Counted from the first letter of the stretch, positions 1 to 9,943 are shown. The stretch: DNA of 64,000 bases from Coptis chinensis (GCA_015680905.1 CM027385.1:79877501-79941500), one strand, 5' to 3'. The notes: generated by a model from the sequence alone, not told the origin. A program made the numbers and translations.

Positions 1-498
1 TCGACATTGGCCTTTCCGAGAGCGCGCCCGCGCCCATGCCTATTTTCGTCAGGAATTCTATTTTTGTAAAACCGCGAGTTTGCAATATAAGTTAGGGTTT
101 TTGGCAAAACCTAAGACACGAACCAGGAGAGAGAAAACCTAATCTTGAAAGCAATCAAGATTGAGAGATAACCTTTACATAGAAACAAGCCTGTAAAGAG
201 AGAGGAGTGATCTAGTGAGGTGAGAGACTGAAAGTAGTGATTGTAATATTCCTTTCCACTTTATAAAAGGATTAGCTCTTGTGGAAGTAGGCACCATTGG
301 CCGAACCACGGTATATCTTTGTGTTATGGTATGCATTTTACTTCTTTACATTATTATCTATTGTTAATAGTTATTTAGAAAGTTGGGCATGTTAGCTAGG
401 TTGTAGTTGATATTTAGAATTTGTCTGGAGTTGAAGTGAGTTCAAATAAAATTTATCTGTGTAGTGGGGATCAATTGGTATCGGATTAAACCCCAACA
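1..498 (+). mobile_element. 3' part of a copia-type LTR (remnant)
   Basis: The stretch has the layout of the end of a plant copia LTR: a TATA-like segment near 270, the phrase GCCGAACCACGGTATATC near 300, and a terminal CCCCAACA at 491-498. Directly after it the conserved CXE promoter sequence begins (ATTAACCCATATGAAAAC). The beginning lies outside the window, so it may be a solo LTR or the end of a longer element. A degenerate TGGTATC resembling a tRNA-Met primer site at 476-482 is an alternative clue to LTR identity. Confidence 0.45.
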
Positions 499-655
499 TA
501 ATTAACCCATATGAAAACATGAATCTTGATAAATCAATTGTGATCATATTAACTTTTGGTAGCTACCACCATTATTTGCCTTTTGGACTTTTCGTACACT
601 TTTGGTAGCTACCACCAATTGCGATCATATTAACTTTTGGTAGCTACATCAATGT
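499..655 (+). promoter_or_regulatory. Distal promoter segment of CXE1, internally duplicated
   Basis: The segment matches the sequence 250-330 bp upstream of CXE2 (28045-28140) and CXE3 (54320-54425). A piece containing CATATTAACTTTTGGTAGCT occurs twice here (about 546-565 and 627-646), so the segment is partly duplicated. The rest of the promoter resumes near 4468, so about 3.8 kb of LINE and Helitron DNA has been inserted. Confidence 0.7.
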
Positions 656-890
656 CATCAACAACTTGAAGGCCCAGGAGTCCAGTTTGGCTTGGCCGTT
701 ACAAAACATAGCTAAAGCTATTATTAGAATTTCTAGTAAATTTAATTATTCATGTTTCAGTTGGTTAAGAAGATGTTTTAATGAAGAGGCCCATGATCTT
801 GCAAAATGGGTGTTTAACATATCTGATATGGGTACTCTTCCAAAATGTTGTTTAGACTCTAAGTGTATTCCTATATTATCTATATCTATA
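656..890 (+). pseudogene. LINE-derived RNase H C-terminal fragment
   Basis: An open frame across 666-896 encodes a fragment with the sequence RRCFNEEAHDLAKW, the last conserved motif of the RNase H domain found at the 3' end of plant L1-type LINEs. It aligns in order with the RNase H tail of the LINE at 44751-45056 (RRSNGEAHLLAQW). No reverse transcriptase or poly(A) tail accompanies it, and the first Helitron begins at 891. It sits exactly where the CXE1 promoter homology breaks. Confidence 0.7.
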
Positions 891-1264
891 TCTTAATATT
901 AAAGCTCCCCAAGGGGTATTTTTCGAGCTCTATTAAAATTCCACGTCATCTCCTATTAAAACATAAATTTCTCTCCTATTTGAAAATGGAAATTCTTTTT
1001 TACAATGGGAATTCCTCTCCTATTATAATATGAATTATTCTCCTATTAAAACAAATCCTAGCACTTTTAATTAAAGCGGGAATCCTTCTCCTATTAAAAT
1101 AGAATGTCTCTCCCAATTGAAAAAACGGGTTTTTAAAACTTAATTAAAAATAATTTGTTAGAAATTTAAAACGGGTTAACGACTAAAACGATAGTCCCAA
1201 TTTTCTAAAAAAAATCTAAATGTTTTCAAAAGAGCCAGTACGTATACACGGGCCTACAAGCTAG
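891..1264 (+). mobile_element. Non-autonomous Helitron, monomer 1 of a tandem trimer
   Basis: It begins TCTTAATATTAAAGCTC after a host A and ends in CTAG. An imperfect hairpin (AGTACGTATACACGGG) lies about 10 bp before the end, as expected at a Helitron 3' terminus. It has no coding capacity. Its body is made of short phrases such as CTCCTATTAAAA. The next monomer starts at the following base with no spacer. Confidence 0.75.
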
Positions 1265-1662
1265 TCTTAATATTAAAGCTCTCACAAAGGGTATTTTTCG
1301 AGCTCTATTAAAATTCCACATCATCTCCTATTAAAACGAGAATTTCTTTTCTATTATAACGAAAATTCTTTTTCTATTAAAACAAATTGTAACACTTTTA
1401 ATTAAAGCGGGAATCCGTTTCCTATTAAAATGAGAATTCATCTCCTATTGAAAATTAAGCAAAAATCTAGCCTATCTAATTAAAACGGGAATCATTCTCC
1501 TATTAAAACAGAATTTCTCTCCCAATTGAAAAAACGAGGGTTTTAAAATAATTTGTTAGAAAATTAAAATGGATTAGTGACTAAAATGGTAGACCCAATT
1601 TTCTAAAAAATATATAAATGTTTTCAAAATAGCCGGTGCGTATGCACGGGCCTACAAGCTAC
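1265..1662 (+). mobile_element. Non-autonomous Helitron, monomer 2 of a tandem trimer
   Basis: It has the same 5' end as monomer 1 (TCTTAATATTAAAGCTC) and a 3' hairpin CCGGTGCGTATGCACGGG followed by CTAC in place of CTAG. It is joined directly to monomers 1 and 3. It has no reading frame of its own. Confidence 0.75.
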
Positions 1663-2093
1663 TCTTAATATTAAAGCTCCTACAAGGGGTATTTTTCGAG
1701 CTCTATTAAAATTCCACGTCATCTCCTATTAAAACGAGAATTTCTCTCCTATTTGAAAAACATGAATTTCTCTTCTATTATAACGAAAATTCTTCATATT
1801 AAAACAAATTTTAACACTTTTAATTAAAGCGGGAATCCTTCTCCTATTAAAATGAGAATTCCTCCTTATTGAAAATTAAGCAAAAATCTAGAATATCTAA
1901 TTAAAACGGGAATCATTCTCCTATTAAAACAGAATCTCTCTCCCAATTGAAAAATGGGTTTTTAAAACTTAATTTAAAACAATTTGTTAGAAAATTAAAA
2001 TGGGTTAGCGACTAAAACGGTAGTCCTAATTTTCTAAAAAAAATATAAATGTTTTCAAAAGAGCCGGTGCGTATGCACGGGCCTACAAGCTAG
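1663..2093 (+). mobile_element. Non-autonomous Helitron, monomer 3 of a tandem trimer
   Basis: It starts TCTTAATATTAAAGCTCC and ends with the hairpin CCGGTGCGTATGCACGGG and CTAG. A host T follows at 2094. The trimer as a whole therefore lies between an A (890) and a T (2094), the standard Helitron target AT. Confidence 0.75.
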
Positions 2094-2352
2094 TATATTT
2101 TTATGTATTCTTGCTCTATATTATCCATTTCGGAATAATCCCAACTCGTTCATGTAAACAATGGCCCAGACGTGTAAGGATGGGTCGTTAGAGTGTCAGA
2201 CAGCCTAAATTTGTAAGAAAATTGAACCACTTCGTATGAGGGCTGAAAATTTTGTTAGGTGGAAATGATAAAATAATTGAGGCTGGGGGTGGTTGTTTCT
2301 CAGCAAGTGGAAACCCCAAAGATGTCCAACGTAACTTTGTGTAAATAATTAA
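2094..2352. other. Non-coding spacer
   Basis: No reading frame, splice-like exon or clear repeat terminus was recognised here. Confidence 0.4.
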
Positions 2353-2566
2353 GGGTTAACCAATATTACCCCCTACTAGATGAGCCAATTAAGATTTCAC
2401 CCCCACTAGATTGGAAATTAGGGTCTCCTCCCTAAATACACAAAAAAAAAATTAAACTAGATTGATTGAATTTTTTTTGTGTATATGGGGAAGACCCTAA
2501 TTTCCCATTTAGAAGGGGGATAATCCTAATTGGCTCATCTAGTAGGAGAATAATACTAGTTCACCC
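2353..2566. mobile_element. Foldback MITE with long inverted arms
   Basis: The left arm, with ACTAGATGAGCCAATTA, is answered on the right by TAATTGGCTCATCTAGTAGG, and the outer ends GGGTTAACCAATATTA and TAATACTAGTTCACCC also pair. The arms are about 95 bp around a short AT-rich centre, so the transcript would fold into one hairpin. A target duplication could not be fixed, so the superfamily is open. Confidence 0.65.
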
Positions 2567-3579
2567 AATAATGAAATAGGGTGCCAGTCGTCAGAGTCCA
2601 GACTACAGAGTGATATGAATCTTCTTGCTTTCCTGCCGGAAGTTAGTTGAAAACTTGAAGATGCAAACCTAGAATCGGATCTAAAGGCCCACTGGCATTA
2701 AGCCCTATTATTTTCCCGCATTGAAATTGTCTTACAATTATTGTGGAAACACCAAACACGTGTACAGATGCTTTAAATGTTGTAAACTTGTAATATCGAA
2801 TTATATATCCACATTAGCAGCAAGCCAGCAACCACACGTACAAAATGGAAAAAATTTTTTAAAAAAGGTAAAATAGTAATTAAAAATTTATAAATTTAAA
2901 AAAAAAAAGTCTATGGATCCCACGTGGGTACCACGTGCTCAGTAGCTAGTAAAAATAAAATCTATTGGTAACCTGAACTCCTAAGCCAAAAACAAAATGG
3001 AAAAAATGAAAATAAAATCTATTGGCAACCTGAACGCGGCTAAGCCAGAAAATGACGTATTTTAATGTTGACAAAGTTTTCAAGGTCCATATTTTCTTAT
3101 ATATAATGGGAAAAGCTTACCGCCCGTTTATTAGTTCCCGTATTCTTGATTTTAACCCAAGCTTTTAAATCAAAAGGGTACCAAAATGTTTTACCACTCA
3201 AAACCCAATGGACTTAAAGCCTAAGGATATAATAGTCATTTAATAAGTTATTCAGTTATAGGCCATTAATTTATTCCAAATAATGCGTCTTTTCCATTTC
3301 TTTCTCAAATACAAAGTTTATCTCGACCAGTACGTATAATCCTCCCATAACTTCATTCTTCTCAAACACGATCTGCTGAAAAATTAACAGGGATCTCACT
3401 TCCAAATAGAGACGAGTTCTATTTTTCTATCTCCTCTCTACCAAAGTCCAAAACAAACAAACTCGCTGGAATTTTCAATGGCTATATGGTTCAAATTTAT
3501 TCTTAAACGCAAATGTACTATTTCGTTTATTTTTCCAATACTATCATTTAAGTAATCTTTCATTCTTGAACATTTATTT
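2567..3579. other. Non-coding region with paired G-boxes and a short direct duplication
   Basis: No gene was recognised. Two CACGTG G-box cores lie 11 bp apart at 2921-2926 and 2932-2937. A roughly 45-bp phrase containing AAAATCTATTGG is repeated at about 2951-2998 and 3012-3057. The rest is AT-rich. Confidence 0.45.
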
Positions 3580-3895
3580 AAGGAATTCTTCTCCTATTAA
3601 AACAAATTCCAACACTTTTTATTAAAGCATGAATCCTTCTCCTATTAAAATGAGAATTCCTCCCTATTAAAAATTAAGTAAAAATCTAGTGTATCTAATT
3701 AAAATGGTAATCATTCTCCTATTAATTAAAACATAATCTCTCTCCTAATTGAAAAAATGGGTTTTTAAAACTTAATTTAAAACAATTTGTTAGAAAATTA
3801 AAACGGGTTAGCGACTAAAACGGTAGTCCCAATTTTCTAAAAAAATATAAATGTTTTCAAAAGAGCCGGTGCATATGTACAAGACTACAATCTAG
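3580..3895 (+). mobile_element. 5'-truncated Helitron of the same family as 891-2093
   Basis: The body shares the order of phrases of the trimer (CTCCTATTAAAACAAATT, then GCGACTAAAACGGTAGTCCC). It ends AGCCGGTGCATATGTAC, then TCTAG followed by T. The TCTTAATATTAAAGCTC start is missing, so the 5' part has been lost. Confidence 0.65.
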
Positions 3896-4228
3896 TTATA
3901 TAATATACGCAAAGCTTTACACAACTCCCCCTTTATATAATATATATCCCCGGTTCTTTCATAATATACCCCAAGAACTTTTCTAGCTTTACACCCTCAT
4001 AGTTTTCATTAAGAGGTTTACCCCAAGATCACAACACATCCAAAGTCAATTGAATTTTTGACATGAATGTTTCAAGACAAAACGAAAAGACTCTAATGCC
4101 CTTTTCTAGGTATAATTATATAAATACCCTGTGACTTTGGCAAATATAAAATTGGAATTCAAATCATCTATGACACATATTGTGATCTTGTGAACTCTAT
4201 CCAACAGCCATACACCATCACTATCCTC
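3896..4228. other. Non-coding spacer
   Basis: AT-rich sequence with TATATATCCC-like stretches. No gene or defined repeat was recognised. Confidence 0.4.
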
Positions 4229-4445
4229 TAGGGGTGCAAATGGATAGGTTCAGATTTGGATATGGCTGTATCCGAATCTGAATCCGAATCCGAAAATTTA
4301 TACCGATATCCGAACCCGTATCCGAATCCAACGAATATTAAAAAATTTATCCGAATTCGATTTCGGATATCGGATAATATCCGATCCGAAAATTAAAATT
4401 AATTAAAATTTTATATTTGTATGTCAAGTATATATATATGCCAAG
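4229..4445 (+). mobile_element. 5' part of a TAGGGGTG-type hAT element
   Basis: It begins TAGGGGTGCAAATGGATAGG and continues with repeated TCCGAATC and CCGATATCC phrases. This is the same kind of start and subterminal composition as the complete elements at 9944-10907 and 50711-51423. The matching CACCCCTA right end is absent, so the element is truncated near 4440. Confidence 0.5.
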
Positions 4446-4545
4446 TATTTTAGCGGAAAAAAAAACCACCATTTGCCTTTTGGACTTTTTCGTACACGCA
4501 TGGTAGACTATTCTTTATCTGGTCAAGTCAATTGAGATTTGAGAG

Positions 4546-5023
4546 CAGTGTTTAGAAAACTGGACCGGACCGGTGGTTGAACCGGGGTCCGACCGGAACC
4601 GGTAAATTTTCGGTTCAGTTCAGTTAAAATTTGAATTTATGGTTGGACCCTCCTCGGTCTAAGCTTAAACCGTGGTTGAACCGGCGAACCGGTTGAACCG
4701 GTTCAGCTCTAAACCGGATCACCCTTATATAATTTTTTTTTTTTTTTTTTTTTTTTTAAAAATTGATAATGTGGGGAGTTGAACCTTAAACAAGATAATC
4801 AAAACTCCAAACCAACATACTTTGTATTTCAAGTAAATTTATTTTGATATATAATACTAATTAATATTGAATTAAAACATATATTTATTCATTTTATTAT
4901 TTAATTATTAAAAATTTTTAAATAAACATCAATCGGTCCGACCGAGTCGAACCATGGTTGAACCTGGTTGAACTATTTTAACAAAAAATCGGTTCGATCA
5001 CCGGTTCGGTTTTCAAAACATTG
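4546..5023. mobile_element. hAT MITE in the CXE1 promoter
   Basis: The ends CAGTGTTTAGAAAAC and GTTTTCAAAACATTG are inverted repeats. Subterminal ACCGG/GGTTGAACCGG phrases extend the pairing. A perfect 8-bp target duplication TTTGAGAG lies at 4538-4545 and 5024-5031, which is diagnostic for hAT. CXE2 and CXE3 have the empty site. The insertion ends 166 bp before the CXE1 ATG. It contains a T-run near 4732-4757. Confidence 0.85.
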
Positions 5024-5031
5024 TTTGAGAG

Positions 5032-5189
5032 GATAGAGATAATGTGATATGTGGTTGATCACGGGGAACATCCACGGTCCACCTGCACATGCAGAAGTAT
5101 GGGTACAAACCAAGATCCTCTTATATATAAGGGCATAGCATCTAAGTCTCAAGAAGAAAAACAGTTCACTTTCCTCTTATTGTTGTTCA
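5032..5189 (+). promoter_or_regulatory. CXE1 core promoter and 5' UTR
   Basis: A TATA box (TATATATAA) lies at about 5122-5130, some 65 bp before the ATG. The surrounding sequence, from ATAATGTGATATGTGG to the ATG, is nearly identical in all three CXE copies. The start codon context TTCAATGGCT fits plant preference. Confidence 0.7.
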
Positions 5190-6117
5190 ATGGCTTCAAC
5201 TATGGCTGATGATGTAGTCTTCGAATATCCACCATTTATTCGAGTTTACAAAGATGGTCGTAAAGAAAGACTCAGAGAAGATGTGTTCGTTGCACCATCA
5301 GTCGACCCATCCACTGGTGTTTCCTCAAAAGATGTTGTGATCCAACCAGAAACTGGTTTATCAGCAAGAATGTATCTACCCAAACGAGCAAACCCAGCGA
5401 CTAAGCTACCCCTTGTCATTTACTTTCATGGTGGTGGTTTTTGTATTGAATCTGCTTTCTGTCCAACATACCACAACTATCTGAACTTACTAGTTTCAAA
5501 AGCTAATGTTGTCGCTGTTTCAGTTGATTATCGAAGAGCACCAGAACACCCTTTACCCGTTGCTTATGAAGATTCATGGACTGCACTTAAATGGGTGTTT
5601 TCTCACCCAGATGAAGAATGGTTGACTAAGTACGCTGACTACAATCGCGTTTACATGGCAGGTGACAGTGCAGGGGGGTAATATCTCGCACAATATGGCT
5701 GTTCGAGCTCATATTGAACCAAATAATTTTAAGTTTAAGGGGATTGTTTTAGCCCATCCATATTTCATTGGTTCTACACCACTTGCGAATGAAGGGGACA
5801 TGGATTTATTAGGAAAGCTATGGCTTGCGGTTTATCCTACGACAAGCGGGCTCGATGACCCGCTTGTCAATCCCCTCAAAGATCCAAATTTTTCGAAGGT
5901 GGCATGCAAAAGGGTGCTGGTGTGTGTTGCTGGGTTAGATGTTTTGGTACACAGGGGAAAACATTATCATGAGAACTTGGGAAAGTGTGGGTGGGAAGGA
6001 GTACTGGAGTTTACGGAAACAGAAGCTGAGCCCCATGTGTTTCATGTCTCTACTCCTGAGGTTGCGAATGCTGGTAAGTTGATGGAGCGTGTGGTTGCTT
6101 TCTTAAATGCGCCCTGA
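5190..6117 (+). pseudogene. CXE1: frameshifted plant carboxylesterase (alpha/beta-hydrolase fold 3)
   Basis: Intronless relative of plant CXE12 / 2-hydroxyisoflavanone-dehydratase-like carboxylesterases, about 99% identical to CXE2. The first 163 codons carry the oxyanion-hole HGGG (residues 80-83) and the nucleophile elbow GDSAGG. One extra A at about 5672 turns the run after GDSA out of frame, and a TAA follows directly after GDSAGG. The remaining sequence, with the catalytic Asp (GLDVLVH) and His (EPHVFH) regions, is open only in the +1 frame from 5662. A protein from this copy would lack two of three catalytic residues. The frame is otherwise intact, so the inactivation looks recent, or it could be an assembly error in a G-run. 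The promoter TATA box is retained. Confidence 0.9.
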
Positions 6118-7506
6118 GATTTGAGTATCCTCTTCTATTGTATTGTAATTTCTATGTGAGTAACTCCTACTTTATGTTCAGAGTTTGGTTTGAATAAATC
6201 ATGTCTGTCCTCCTATATAGTCTTTAGGAGTTTGCTATTTGCTAAGTCAATAAGTCTCCATGTACTGGAGTTATGTCTCCATGAGATGCAGGGATGGAGT
6301 CAGTAGCCGAGTCGTTTCTTTCTGTTGTACGTTGTATGTTCTATTCAAGGATCGCCATGCAGTGATCCTGTAGAATACTTTCTTTGTTTTATGTGGTCGC
6401 TGATGTGAACAAATAAATTGTTCTGTTTCATGCACTTGTCTTTCTACTGTTGTAATGTCAATGTCAACATGATCTCTTTCATCTTTCGGTTTATATAGTT
6501 GGATTATTATATTGCTTCTTCTACGTTCATGAAGATTATGAACTTAGCAGCAAACAAATATATACTCCTAGTATTACTTGTACAGTTATACTACTACACA
6601 TAAGGCTGCTATTTGAAGCTCCATCCCACTTCCCTCACCTTATATAGTAGGAAGATGTGAAGTTGTGCGGCAGGACGAGAAACACAATTGAAGCATCAAC
6701 TAGGTTGTTTCATAACACATTTATCTCCAAATGTTCAAGAGAGCCTAATGGTTATCTTTCATTATACTTGAAATACAAATATCTGTTGTATTACAATTCA
6801 GTCTAGAGAGATAATTAGCAGAATTTGTCAATCACTTATAACATCTTCTATACGGTTAGAATTTCAAGCCTAATGACAGACAGCCAACAGGGAAAAGAAG
6901 CTTGTTATACATTTTCAAACCCAGGCCAATTAGTCAACAGAGCCTATCTTCATATCTTGTCTCCACATTTCCCCTTTGTAGTTTTGCTGCATCGATCAGT
7001 TGATAGTCTGATAAATGTTTCTTTCTTTCTTAAAATCGGTATTTTTGTTGCTTCTTCGCCCTAAAATGGATGATGGGCACTTATTGCAACATGAGCAGGA
7101 AGAATCAGTAACTGACCATAGTCAATCCCCTCACTACATCTTGGTTCCCTTCGGGGGAAAACAATGGGGAGATAGCCACTGCGGAGGGCAGACACAGTCA
7201 AAAGTTCTCATAATCCTCAAACCATTATCTCACTGGGAAACTCGCTGTAGAAACCTGGGAAAAAAGAAAGCTATTGGAATCCTTAACATGAAAACCTAGC
7301 AGGTCATCTCTAGTTTAAGACAATGCACTACTTTGAATTTCTCTTTTGCTCTGAAAATAATAATATTAATAATAAAAATCAACAAACTGTTAAGTGAATC
7401 ATCTGCGAAGTAGAGGGAAAAATTAAGGAAATATATAACTTAATTAAGCATCTAAACTTGAGATGAGTATACTTCATAAAAAAGGAATAAAATGCCAAAA
7501 CCAAAC
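6118..7506 (+). other. CXE1 3' flank, shared with unit 2
   Basis: It matches 29290-31518 (without the MITE there) by eye at roughly 97%. The first part matches the CXE3 3' flank up to 56063. Candidate poly(A) signals are AATAAA at 6193-6198 and 6412-6417. The small open frames here are not conserved in frame between copies, so no additional gene is called. Confidence 0.65.
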
Positions 7507-7650
7507 CTGTGATGATCCATTCCTTCGGGTATGGCACTGCAGTAAATGTTTTGCAACTTCGTCCCAGTCTGCAAATAAAATTGCACTTCTTTATGCCTGT
7601 TGAATTTCATTGCAAAATAGAAAAGTATAAAGTCCTTACCAGGGATACGC
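7507..7650 (-). pseudogene. CtpA-like C-terminal processing protease: last exon and stub of the previous one
   Basis: Read on the minus strand, a 62-bp exon at 7507-7568, bounded by TTTGCAG and GTTTGG, encodes DWDEVAKHLLQCHTRR, the C-terminal tail of chloroplast CtpA (peptidase S41). Its upstream intron starts GTAAGG next to the last bases of the preceding exon (7640-7650, ending CGTATCCCTG). Homology to unit 2 stops at 7650, where PPR sequence begins, so the gene is cut off here. The catalytic Ser/Lys region is absent. It stood tail-to-tail with CXE1. Confidence 0.75.
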
Positions 7651-8452
7651 TTAGGTGCTCTAGAACAGGGGAAGTGGATTCATGCATACATTAACAAGAA
7701 CAAAATCGAACTCAACACCATTGTTTTGACAGCAATTATAGACATGTATTGCAAGTGTGGAAGGATTGAGGAAGCTTTTAAAGTGTTCAAGGCATCCTCA
7801 AAAATAGGACTTTCGTGTTGGAATTCTATGATAATAGGCTTAGCAGTCAATGGGCATGGTGAGGAGGCAATACAATTATTTTCTGACCTCGAATCCTCTG
7901 GTTTGAGACCGGATGACGTAAGCTTCATTGGTGTTCTAACCGCATGTAACCATTCAGGCATGGTTAATGAAGCAAAGTACTATCTTTCCTTAATGACTGA
8001 AACATACGTGATTGAACCTACTATTAAGCACTATGGTTGCATGGTTGATGTTCTAGGCCGAGCTGGACTTCTTGAAGAAGCAGAAGCACTCATAACTAAC
8101 ATGTCAATAAAAGCAGATGCCATCATATGGGGGTCATTGCTATCTGCTTGTAGAGATCATGGTAACGTTGAAATGGGTGAACGAGCAGCGAAGAGATTAG
8201 TTGAGTTGGATCCTAGTGATAGTGGAAGCTATATACTTTTATCGAATGTTTACGCATCCTCAGGTAGATATGAGGAGGCAATGGATGCAAGGCGTTCAAT
8301 GCAGGAAAGAGGAACAAAGAAAGAACCAGGATGTAGTTTGATTGAAGTGAATGATGAAGTTCATGAGTTTGTAGTTGGTGGGATTTCACATCCTCGTGCC
8401 ATAGAGATACATGCCTTGTTGGATGAGTTGGGTTTGATGTTAAAGGAAATTA
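7651..8452 (+). pseudogene. PPR protein fragment (PLS class, E/E+ tail)
   Basis: The frame is open from about 7651 without an ATG (LGALEQGKWIHAYINK), and the first Met is at 7726. It encodes several pentatricopeptide repeats (IDMYCKCGRIEEAFKVF; WNSMIIGLAVNGHGEEAI; MVDVLGRAGLLEEAEALI) and then the E and E+ tail (EPGCSLIEVNDEVHEF, SHPRAIEIHALLDEL). PLS-class PPR proteins edit or process organelle RNA. The N-terminal repeats and targeting peptide are missing because the sequence is fused to the CtpA stub. At the other end a MITE interrupts it at 8453 and supplies the last residues and the stop near 8484. A shorter copy lies at 43070-43352. Confidence 0.85.
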
Positions 8453-9416
8453 GGGGCTATTTGTTTTTTTGGGTTAAGTTATAATAGGGTCTTATAAGAC
8501 CATGTGTTATAAGATGGTCTTATAAAGTAGTTTGTTTTTCATTTTAAGTTTAAGTTTCTTATAAAGACTTCAGAAAAATAGAAAAAACAAATACATGACA
8601 TTTTATAGATGTTTATTTGACAAATATAACCCTACTTTACATCACATTTAACTTGAATAGATTAATTTGAAACAAACGTATAGTTTGATTTTCGGTTTCA
8701 AATCAATTTTGATAATTAGAATATCGATTTTAAAAAACTATCTTAATTGGCGGTGGTGGTGGTAGTAGTGGAGGTGATGATATTGGTTTTAATAAATACG
8801 GTGGTGGTGGTGGTGGTAGTAGTAGAAGTGGTGGATGTCTTAATAGCACCTGCGGTGGTGGTGGCGGTAGTGGTAGTGAAGGTGATGATATTGGTCTTAA
8901 TAACACGGTCGTAGTGATGGTGGTGGTGGTGGTGGTGGTAGTGAAAGTGGTGGTGATTTTAATAAAGAGGTGGTGGTGGTGGTGGTGGTGGTATAGTCTT
9001 AATAGATCTGGTGGTGGTAGTGGTGGTGGAGGTGATGATGGTGGTGGTGGTGGTGGTGATGGTGGTGGTGGTGGTGGTAATAGTTTGGGTGGTGGTGGTG
9101 GTGGTAGCAGTGGTGGCTAGGCAATGAAGTTTATTTGGAGAATAAGATAATGAAAAGTGAATAAAGAGATAAATGAAATTTGGGGGTATATGGATGGGGG
9201 TGTTTGAGTCATTTTTCAGTTATAAAGACTTATATAATTTAAGTAGATCCAATTTTGGTACTTATAGAATTAGAAGCTCTTATAAGACATTTATAGTAGA
9301 ATGCCTCTTATAAAGAGGCAAAAAACAAACTAAAAAAATGTCTAAAATCACTAGGCCACATCTTATAAGAGGTTATAAGACCTCAGGTCTTATAAGAGGC
9401 AAAAACAAATGGCCCC
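8453..9416. mobile_element. MITE with GGGGC(T/C)ATTTGTTTTT ends carrying a GGT microsatellite
   Basis: The left end GGGGCTATTTGTTTTT and the right end, read on the other strand as GGGGCCATTTGTTTTT, are inverted repeats. Subterminal regions are rich in CTTATAAG palindromes. The unit-2 PPR fragment lacks it. No convincing target duplication was seen. The ends resemble hAT or PIF/Harbinger MITEs. Confidence 0.7.
8748..9118 (+). repeat. (GGT)n-rich microsatellite cluster
   Basis: Several GGT runs are separated by TTAATA-type interruptions (about 8748-8780, 8800-8830, 8850-8880, 8916-8955, 8968-8992, 9007-9118). The implied Gly/Val-rich reading is a product of the repeat, not a gene. Confidence 0.85.
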
Positions 9417-9772
9417 GACTTTGACGACTGTAGTCTTAAAATGGGGTAAACACAATTATTAACACTAATTATTAAAATGTAGTAAAATGGAGGTGGTTAA
9501 CACTAATTATTAACCCATATGAAAAACACGTTCATGGTTCATCTTGATAAACCAATTGCTATCGATCATATCAACACCACCACTGCCATTTTTCAAAAAT
9601 AAACTTTTGGTACACCATGCAAGTTTTATTTTTCCTTGTCTAGTTAATTGAGAGGATAGAGATAGATGACGTGATCTGTGGTTCAGTGGTTGATGTTGGT
9701 TTATAACACTTTATCACGGGGAACCTGAAGTCGCCATCCACATACAATAGGAACCAATATCATATATAAGGG
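9417..9772 (+). promoter_or_regulatory. Relic CXE promoter without a gene (relic 1)
   Basis: From GACTGTAGTCTTAAAATGG near 9428 through ATTAACCCATATGAAAAACACG near 9510 and CACGGGGAACCTGAAG to TATAAGGG at 9765-9772, it follows the CXE promoters in order, more diverged than the three copies are from each other. It is interrupted by two hAT insertions and resumes at 10908-10945 with GTCTCAAGAA and CAGTTCACTTTC. Homology then ends about 25 bp before where the CXE ATG should lie. Confidence 0.7.
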
Positions 9773-9922
9773 CAGGGCTGGCTATGTGTTTCAAAGGCCC
9801 AATGCAAAATCTGAAAAATTGGGTTTTTGTCTGGATTTCTAACACTATAGTGGGCTTTTTTTTTGTTTATATTGGGGGCTCTATGCAAAGTCTTAGACAA
9901 CATAGGCCTAGGGGCGGTCCTG
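9773..9922. mobile_element. Short hAT MITE inserted in relic promoter 1
   Basis: It begins CAGGGCTGGCT and ends GGGGCGGTCCTG, imperfect inverted ends. It is flanked by a perfect 8-bp duplication TATAAGGG at 9765-9772 and 9923-9930, which splits the TATA region of the relic. At 150 bp it has no coding capacity. Confidence 0.85.
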
Positions 9923-9943
9923 TATAAGGGCATAGCCTCGTAC

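Noticed and set aside
5662-6117. Second half of CXE1 as a separate gene starting at an internal Met
   Set aside because: It lacks the oxyanion hole and its Met is an out-of-frame reading of the nucleophile elbow region. It is the frameshifted remainder of CXE1.
8914-9120. Open frame encoding a Gly/Val/Trp-rich peptide
   Set aside because: It is a direct translation of the GGT microsatellite inside a MITE and has no non-repeat sequence.
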